From Acaudatibacter sp050729515 (GTDB lineage: Bacteria; Pseudomonadota; Alphaproteobacteria; Caulobacterales; Caulobacteraceae): a stretch of DNA of 64,000 nt. Of the stretch, positions 58,807 to 64,000 are shown piece after piece. Position numbers and translations under genes: made by a program. The notes below the pieces were generated by a model. It ran no database searches. It worked only from the letters and a program-made list of their open reading frames with translations, and had not been told where the DNA came from. Position 1 is the stretch's first letter. Each line of letters opens with the position of its first letter. The DNA lies in assembly GCA_050729515.1 (NCBI GenBank), contig JBOHLG010000004.1:90392-154391 (forward strand), written 5' to 3'.

Positions 58807-60486
58807 TCAGACGAACAGCACCTGGGCCTCGACAGCCGGCCGGCGCTTCCAGACCCGGAACGCCGATTTCTTGAGCGTCCGGGCGATGGCGCTCTCCACC
58901 ATTTCGGGGTCGAGTCGTTCTTCGGTCGACATTGAAGCCAGCGCCCGGCGTGCGTCCTTGGCGAAATCCTCCATGACCTCGCCGATTGGCTGGTCCTCGG
59001 CGCTGGGCAGGCCCGCCGCCCAGAGTCTAGGCCCGGCGGCGATATCTCCCCTGCGGTCGATCGCCAGGCTAACGCCGATGACGCCGTTGGCCGCCAAATG
59101 ACGCCTCTCGCGAAGCGCCTCGCCTGCCTCCGAGGTCACCATTCCGCCATCGACATAGAGGCGACCGGCGGGGACTTCGTCGACGATCTGCGGGCCTTGG
59201 GGAGCAAGGCGCACCATCTCGCCATTGCGCGGGGCGATCGCCTCGGGGACCTGGAGGTCTCGGGCGAAGGCGGCATGCTCGATGAGATGGCGCCGCTCGC
59301 CGTGGGTCGGGACGGCGATCTGCGGTCTCGCCCATTGGTACATGCGAGCGAGCTCGCCACGGCAGGGATGGCCCGAGACGTGGATTCCGGGATGGTCGCG
59401 CTCGGTGAAGAGGCGAACACCTCGGTCGGCGAGGCGGTTCTGGAGATTGCGGATCGCGACGTCGTTGCCGGGGATGATCCGCGAGGAGAAGATGCATGCA
59501 TCACCCGCATCCAGGCGCACCCTGGAATGGCTGCCCTCGGCGATGCGGGCCAGGGCCGCACGCGGCTCGCCCTGACTGCCCGTGCACAGATAGAGGATCT
59601 CCGAGGGCGACAGATCCTTCGCCTCGTCCTCGCTGACGAACGGCGCGAGGCCTCCGAGCAGGCCCACCGACTTCGCCGCCTGCGACATGCGGACCATGGA
59701 GCGGCCGACCAGGCACACCCTCCGTCCGCTGGCCTCCGCGGCGTGCGCGATGGTCTCCATTCGCGCCACGTTGGAGGCGAAGCACGCCGCCGCCACCTTC
59801 CCCTTGAGGGGTGCGATGAGCGCGCCCAGTCGCTCCCGGACGTCCAGCTCCGATCCCGCTTCGCCATCGATGAAGACATTGGTCGAATCGCAGACCATCG
59901 CCAGGAGGCCTTCCTCGCCGAGGGCGCGGATGGCGGCCTGGTCGGTCGGCGACCCGGTCAGCGGATCGGGGTCGATCTTCCAGTCGCCGGTATGCAGGAC
60001 CGTCCCCAGCGGGGTTCGGATCGCCAGGCCATTGGGCTCGGGAATGGAATGGGTGAGGGTGATGAGTTCGATGGAAAATGGTCCAAGTTTGAGGCGTCCG
60101 CCCAGCGGAATCTCGACGATCCGCGCCTCATCCGCGAGACCCGCTTCGCGCAGCTTTTCGCGAAGCAGAAAGGCCGTGAAGGGCGTGGCGTAGAGCGGCG
60201 CCTTCAGCCTCGGCCACAGCCAGGAGACTGCGCCGATGTGATCTTCGTGGGCGTGGGTGAGGACGATGCCGAGGATATCCTCCGCGTATTCCTCGATGAA
60301 GGTGGGATCGGGCAGGATGACGTCCACCCCGGGCGTGGTCTCATCGCCGAACGTCACCCCAAGATCGACCACGATCCACCGTCGGTCGTCGGCCGGTCCA
60401 TAGCCGTAAAGATTGAAATTCATTCCGATCTCGTTGGAACCGCCGAGCGGCAGGAAAACGAGTTCGTCGCGACCCGGGGAGTTCAT
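58807..60486 (-). CDS. rnj: Ribonuclease J
   Basis: A 559-residue beta-CASP metallo-RNase. The zinc motif is HAHEDHIGA (His78, His80, Asp82, His83), with FLPLGGSNEIGMNFNLYGYG at the N terminus, the LHTGDWKIDP Asp, beta-CASP motif CFASNVARM, LCTGSQGEPR, and SGHPCRGEL/VPTHGERRHLIEHA. It acts as a 5'-3' exonuclease and endonuclease in rRNA maturation and mRNA decay. Its start overlaps the coaX stop (ATGA). Confidence 0.95.
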   Translation of the reverse strand: MNSPGRDELVFLPLGGSNEIGMNFNLYGYGPADDRRWIVVDLGVTFGDETTPGVDVILPDPTFIEEYAEDILGIVLTHAHEDHIGAVSWLWPRLKAPLYATPFTAFLLREKLREAGLADEARIVEIPLGGRLKLGPFSIELITLTHSIPEPNGLAIRTPLGTVLHTGDWKIDPDPLTGSPTDQAAIRALGEEGLLAMVCDSTNVFIDGEAGSELDVRERLGALIAPLKGKVAAACFASNVARMETIAHAAEASGRRVCLVGRSMVRMSQAAKSVGLLGGLAPFVSEDEAKDLSPSEILYLCTGSQGEPRAALARIAEGSHSRVRLDAGDACIFSSRIIPGNDVAIRNLQNRLADRGVRLFTERDHPGIHVSGHPCRGELARMYQWARPQIAVPTHGERRHLIEHAAFARDLQVPEAIAPRNGEMVRLAPQGPQIVDEVPAGRLYVDGGMVTSEAGEALRERRHLAANGVIGVSLAIDRRGDIAAGPRLWAAGLPSAEDQPIGEVMEDFAKDARRALASMSTEERLDPEMVESAIARTLKKSAFRVWKRRPAVEAQVLFV

Positions 60487-61262
60487 CGTCCTGCGAAGTG
60501 GGGGTTGCGCCGCACGATTTCGAGAAGGCCGGCGATGGTGAGATCGTTGTCAAAGCGGTCGATGGCGCTCGTCGTCCCCTCGAAGAGCGAGGCGACGCCG
60601 CCCGTGCCGATGACGGTCAGGGGAACCGCCCGCTCCGCCTTGATGCGCGCCACCAGACCCTCGATGAGAGAAACATATCCCCAGTAGATGCCCGACTGCA
60701 TGGCGCCGACGGTGTCGGTTCCGATCGCCTTCGCAGGGCGCTGGATCGCTACGCGCGGAAGGCGGGCGGCGGCGACATGCAGGGCCTGAAGGGAGAGGTT
60801 GATCCCCGGAGCGATCGCCCCGCCCTCGAAACCGCCGTCCTCTCCGACCACGTCGAAAGTGGTGGCCGTTCCCGAATCCACCACCAAAAGAGCGCCGGGG
60901 TAGGTCTTGTGGGCCCCGATCGCGTTGACCAGGCGATCGGCGCCGGCCTCGGTGGGCTTGTCGATCCTGATCTCGATGCCCAGCTCGACGTTTTCGCCCA
61001 CGATCATCGGCTCGAGGTGGAGATAGCGCCGCGCCAGGTTGCGCAGATTGAACACCGATTGCGGCACGACCGAGGAGACGATGGCTTGATCGATATCGGC
61101 GAGGGCCAGATTGCTGAGCGAGACCAGTTGGGAGAGCCAGACGGCGTACTCGTCGGCCGTGCGCTGGGTCTCTGTTGCGGCCCGCCACTGGGCGATCCAA
61201 CGGCCGCCGTCGTGGATGGCGAAGAGGGTGTTTGTGTTGCCCTGTTCAATGGCGAGAAGCAT
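60483..61262 (-). CDS. coaX: Type III pantothenate kinase
   Basis: A 259-residue ASKHA-fold kinase with phosphate-1 motif AIEQGNTNTLFAI (Asn in place of the commoner Asp), pantothenate-binding GADRLVNAIGAHKTY, VVDSGTATTFDVV and GGAIAPGINLSLQALH. It phosphorylates pantothenate, the first step of CoA synthesis. It overlaps rnj by 4 bp and follows birA after 16 bases. Confidence 0.94.
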   Translation of the reverse strand: MLLAIEQGNTNTLFAIHDGGRWIAQWRAATETQRTADEYAVWLSQLVSLSNLALADIDQAIVSSVVPQSVFNLRNLARRYLHLEPMIVGENVELGIEIRIDKPTEAGADRLVNAIGAHKTYPGALLVVDSGTATTFDVVGEDGGFEGGAIAPGINLSLQALHVAAARLPRVAIQRPAKAIGTDTVGAMQSGIYWGYVSLIEGLVARIKAERAVPLTVIGTGGVASLFEGTTSAIDRFDNDLTIAGLLEIVRRNPHFAGR

Positions 61263-61278
61263 CTGGTCTTCCTTCCCG

Positions 61279-62010
61279 CTAGAAGAAGACGTCGCCGGCG
61301 GTGATCCGCCTGGTCTCGCCTCCGGGAAGCCGAAGTCTCAAGGCGCCGTCGCTCTCCAACCCCTCGGCGACGCCCTCGATGTCGCCTGCCGAAAGCCTGG
61401 CGAGACAGGGCTCGCCCATGCCCTTGGCCCTTTGCGTCCAGGCTTCGGCGATCGAGGCGAACCCGCGCTCCTCCCACACCCGCCGCCATGCCTCGAAAGC
61501 GGGGGCGAGCGCCCGCAGCGCCTCGGCGGGGCCGGGCGGCGGCGAAGCCATGTGAGCTGAGAGCGCCGTGGCCGGCGGCGTCAGTCCCTTGGGGGCCGAG
61601 GCGAGATTGAACCCAAATCCAACCACGACCCAGAGGGCGCTCGTCGCGGAGGGACCAGATTCAACGAGGATCCCGGCTGCCTTGCGGCCGGCGAGAAGCA
61701 GGTCGTTGGGCCATTTGATCGCGACCAGCGTCGGATCGACGTAGGTGCGGGCGAAGTCGGCGAGGGCGAGGGCGGCGACGAAGGAGACCTGGCTGGCTTC
61801 GAGCGGCGGCCTCTCAGAGGTGAAGAGAAAACTGGCGGCGAGATTGCCCTCCTGCGTGCTCCAGGCCCGCCCCCGTCTTCCTCGCCCCGCCGTCTGGCGC
61901 CGGGCGGTGATCCACAGCGGGCCTTGCGCGCCGCCTTCGGCCCGTCGCCTCGCCTCCGAATTGGTGGAGTCGATCTCCTCGAAGGTCTCGATCGGCGCAG
62001 CCACGGTCAT
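61279..62010 (-). CDS. birA: Biotin-[acetyl-CoA-carboxylase] ligase
   Basis: A 243-residue class I biotin protein ligase without the N-terminal HTH of E. coli BirA, so it is not a DNA-binding repressor. It has ARRQTAGRGRRGRAW (adenylate-binding loop), IKWPNDLLLAGRKAAGILVES and VVVGFGFNLA. It biotinylates carboxylases such as AccB and propionyl-CoA carboxylase. It lies between nuoN and coaX, the usual alphaproteobacterial order. Confidence 0.94.
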   Translation of the reverse strand: MTVAAPIETFEEIDSTNSEARRRAEGGAQGPLWITARRQTAGRGRRGRAWSTQEGNLAASFLFTSERPPLEASQVSFVAALALADFARTYVDPTLVAIKWPNDLLLAGRKAAGILVESGPSATSALWVVVGFGFNLASAPKGLTPPATALSAHMASPPPGPAEALRALAPAFEAWRRVWEERGFASIAEAWTQRAKGMGEPCLARLSAGDIEGVAEGLESDGALRLRLPGGETRRITAGDVFF

Positions 62011-62056
62011 GGGGCGCTCGTTAGATCAAGGGGCGAGGCTTGGAAAGGAACCGGCC

Positions 62057-63487
62057 CTAGCGGGTGAGGAGGGCGCTGGAAGCCAGGTGGGCGAGGGGGT
62101 CGATGCCGATGAGCGCGATCATCACCGCGGGAAAGGCGAAAAGGGCCGCGCCATAGGTGACGAGGCTCGCCTCGGCCGCCGGAGCGTCGGTGGGCCCGCT
62201 CGCCGGATCCAGCCACATCACCTTGATGAGCTTCAAATAGTACACCGCCGCCACGACGCTTCCGATCAAGGCGACGACGGCGACCGGGGCGATGTCGCCG
62301 GTCATGGCGGCGCGGAAGACGAAGACCTTGGCCCAGAAGCCGCTGAACGGCGGAAGGCCGAGCGCCGAAAGGGCGAACGCCGTCATGGCGACGCCCAGTC
62401 CGGGCCGCTCGCGCATGAGGCCGGCGAAATCCTCCATCGTCTCCATCGGCCGCCCCCCACGCGAGAGCGCCGCCAGGCAGGCGAAGAAGCCGGTGACGTC
62501 GATCACATAGAGGACCATGAAGACCAGCATCGACTGCACGCCCGTCTCTCCGCCGGCGGCGAGGCCCACCAGGGCGTAGCCGATGTTTGCGATGGCCGAA
62601 TAGGCCCAGAGCCTCTTGAGGTTCTTCTGGACGAGGCCGGCGAAGGCGCCCACGCCCACCGAGATGAGAGCCATGGCGATCAGCACCTGTCGCCATTGAT
62701 CCAGCGCGCCGCCGAAGGCCTCGGTGAGCACCCTCGCCAGAAGGACCATGCCGGCGAGCTTGGGCGCTCCGGCGAAGAAGCCGACGATCGGGGTGGGCGC
62801 GCCCTCGTAGACGTCCGGCGTCCACATGTGGAAAGGCGCGGCCGAGACCTTGAAGCCGATGCCGCAGATCAGGAACACCAGGCCGAAGAGAAGCCCGGTC
62901 CCCGCCCTTCCCTTCACCGCCAGGGCGATGAGGTCGAAGCGGGTCGAACCCGAAAAGCCGTAGATCAGCGAAGAGCCGTAGAGGAGAAGTCCGGTGGCGA
63001 GCGCCCCCAGGACGAAATACTTCAGACCGGCTTCCGAAGCCCTGACGTCGTCGCGATGAAGAGCGGCCAGAATGTAGAGCGCAAGGGACTGCAACTCGAC
63101 CGAAATGAAGAGGGCGATGAGATCGCCGGCCGAGACCATCATTCCCATTCCGAGCGCGGCCACCACGACCAGGACGGCGTATTCGAATTTGCTCCCACCG
63201 CGCCTGGCGAACCACCGCTCGCCGAGCGGGATGGCCGCGGCGCTGGCGAGGTAGATCACCACCTTGGCGAAGCTGGCGGCGTCATCGGCGATCAGGCTGT
63301 CTCCGAAAATCCGCCCCGAGGGGATGGCGATGGTCATGCCGGCGGCTGCGAAGAGTGCGCCCATGGCGGCGAGCGTGAAGAACGGGCCTGCCCGTCTGGC
63401 GATCGCGCCCCAGCCCAGAAGGCCGAGCGCCGACAGGCTGAGGATCAGTTCGGGTGACGCCAGGGTGAAGATGTGGCCGATCGTCAT
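62057..63487 (-). CDS. nuoN: NADH-quinone oxidoreductase subunit N
   Basis: A 476-residue, 14-helix antiporter-like subunit of respiratory complex I. It has the conserved Glu in SVELQSLALYILAAL, KYFVLGALATGLLLYG, the Lys in GFKVSAAPFHMWTPDVYEGAP and KNLKRLWAYSAIANIGYALVG. It contributes to proton pumping coupled to NADH oxidation. It starts 1 base after nuoM and is the last nuo gene before birA. Confidence 0.95.
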   Translation of the reverse strand: MTIGHIFTLASPELILSLSALGLLGWGAIARRAGPFFTLAAMGALFAAAGMTIAIPSGRIFGDSLIADDAASFAKVVIYLASAAAIPLGERWFARRGGSKFEYAVLVVVAALGMGMMVSAGDLIALFISVELQSLALYILAALHRDDVRASEAGLKYFVLGALATGLLLYGSSLIYGFSGSTRFDLIALAVKGRAGTGLLFGLVFLICGIGFKVSAAPFHMWTPDVYEGAPTPIVGFFAGAPKLAGMVLLARVLTEAFGGALDQWRQVLIAMALISVGVGAFAGLVQKNLKRLWAYSAIANIGYALVGLAAGGETGVQSMLVFMVLYVIDVTGFFACLAALSRGGRPMETMEDFAGLMRERPGLGVAMTAFALSALGLPPFSGFWAKVFVFRAAMTGDIAPVAVVALIGSVVAAVYYLKLIKVMWLDPASGPTDAPAAEASLVTYGAALFAFPAVMIALIGIDPLAHLASSALLTR

Positions 63488-63488
63488 C

Positions 63489-64000
63489 TCACCTTCCCGC
63501 TGCGGTCAGAAAGCCGTGCGAGAGCGAGCCGATCGAGGCGCTCGTCACATGGAAGATAAGGTCGGGCTGGAAGCCCAGCACCAGGGTCGCCGCCGCCAGG
63601 GGAATGAAGACCGCCCACTCGCGCACGTCCAGATCGCTGATGCCGAAGAGGGCCGGATTGGTGAGGCGGCCGAAGATGACCTTCCGATAGAGAGTGAGGG
63701 CGTAGACGACCGACAGGATGATTCCGGTGGTGCAGAGGAGGCTCGCCCAGGTCGAGGCGCCGTAACCGCCGGTCAGACTCAGGATCTCGCCAACAAACCC
63801 GCTGGTGCCCGGAAGGCCGACATTGCCCATAGTGAAGAGCATGAAGGCGGCGGCGTAGATCGGCATGGCCTTCACCAGGCCGCCGTAGAAGGCGATCTCC
63901 CGGGTGTGCATGCGGTCATAGACCACGCCGACGACCAGGAAGAGGGCAGCCGAGATGATCCCGTGGCTCAGCATCAGGAAGAGCGCGCCCTGCTCGCCCA
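63489..64000 (-). CDS. nuoM: NADH-quinone oxidoreductase subunit M (3' part)
   Basis: The C-terminal ~170 residues of NuoM; the gene continues past the window edge. The visible part begins GEQGALFLMLSHGIISAALFL and includes MPIYAAAFMLFTMGNVGLPGT, SGFVGEILSLTGGY and LYRKVIFGRLTNP, all typical of the NuoM C terminus and its lateral helix region. The internal Met at 63974 is not the true start. Next to nuoN. Confidence 0.93.
   Translation of the reverse strand, partial: GEQGALFLMLSHGIISAALFLVVGVVYDRMHTREIAFYGGLVKAMPIYAAAFMLFTMGNVGLPGTSGFVGEILSLTGGYGASTWASLLCTTGIILSVVYALTLYRKVIFGRLTNPALFGISDLDVREWAVFIPLAAATLVLGFQPDLIFHVTSASIGSLSHGFLTAAGR

Noticed and set aside
1..64000. tRNA, rRNA, CRISPR, insertion sequence or prophage features
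   Set aside because: No cloverleaf-like sequence, regular repeat array, transposase or phage gene was seen on reading both strands; a covariance-model scan would be the decisive check.

Overview
This is a GC-rich alphaproteobacterial chromosome segment, most likely from Caulobacteraceae or a close relative. Three things point there. One is the gene order nuoM-nuoN-birA-coaX-rnj-mce-DUF1467-proS-lolC-lolD on the minus strand. The second is a dnaE-rpsB-tsf-pyrH-frr-uppS-cdsA-dxr-rseP-bamA-skp-lpxD-fabZ-lpxA-lpxI-lpxB run followed by gltA, gltX, comEC and lexA. The third is a 29-residue SidA-like division inhibitor gene behind a perfect alphaproteobacterial SOS box just upstream of dnaE. No tRNA, rRNA, CRISPR array, insertion sequence or phage gene was seen.

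Layout. 1-4.6 kb: a tight VOC-VOC-ArsR operon, a GNAT acetyltransferase remnant and a TonB-dependent receptor. 4.8-7 kb: a class III aminotransferase and an SMP-30/gluconolactonase-type protein in one operon. 7-11.6 kb: a TIR/TolB-like/TPR protein, an APC amino acid permease and an MBL-fold hydrolase. 11.7-17.9 kb: a two-component system, a DUF1345 membrane protein, a KGG stress protein, a single-chain EgtB-EgtD ergothioneine enzyme and an EcfG-type sigma factor with its own EcfG-type promoter. 17.8-22.5 kb: a quinone reductase-like enzyme, galE, a secreted pentapeptide-repeat protein and a non-discriminating-type aspS. 22.5-25.2 kb: a leader region with a 21-codon ORF under an extreme Shine-Dalgarno, then trpG-trpD-trpC. 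25.3-31 kb: lexA (with its own SOS box), comEC, gltX, gltA. 31-49.6 kb: a long minus-strand housekeeping block for lipid A, outer membrane assembly, isoprenoid and phospholipid synthesis, ribosome recycling, UMP kinase, EF-Ts, S2, DNA polymerase III alpha and sidA. 49.7-54.6 kb: an accessory island (outer membrane protein, secreted protein, MFS transporter, small hypothetical, VWA/Tad-like protein). 54.6-64 kb: lolD, lolC, proS, DUF1467, mce, rnj, coaX, birA, nuoN and the 3' part of nuoM.

How the genes work together. The envelope block links lipid A synthesis (lpxA/D/I/B), fatty acid dehydration (fabZ), BamA/Skp outer membrane assembly, RseP proteolysis, and the lipid precursor genes dxr, uppS and cdsA. 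Many of these genes overlap by 1-8 bp, which suggests translational coupling. lexA and sidA form an SOS checkpoint module. EcfG-type sigma, EgtBD and the KGG protein form a plausible stress-resistance neighbourhood. The most unusual regions are the trpG leader (17 nt complementary to the 16S rRNA tail plus a terminator-like stem), the fused EgtB-EgtD, and a histidine kinase whose reading frame runs about 99 codons into the opposite-strand gene.
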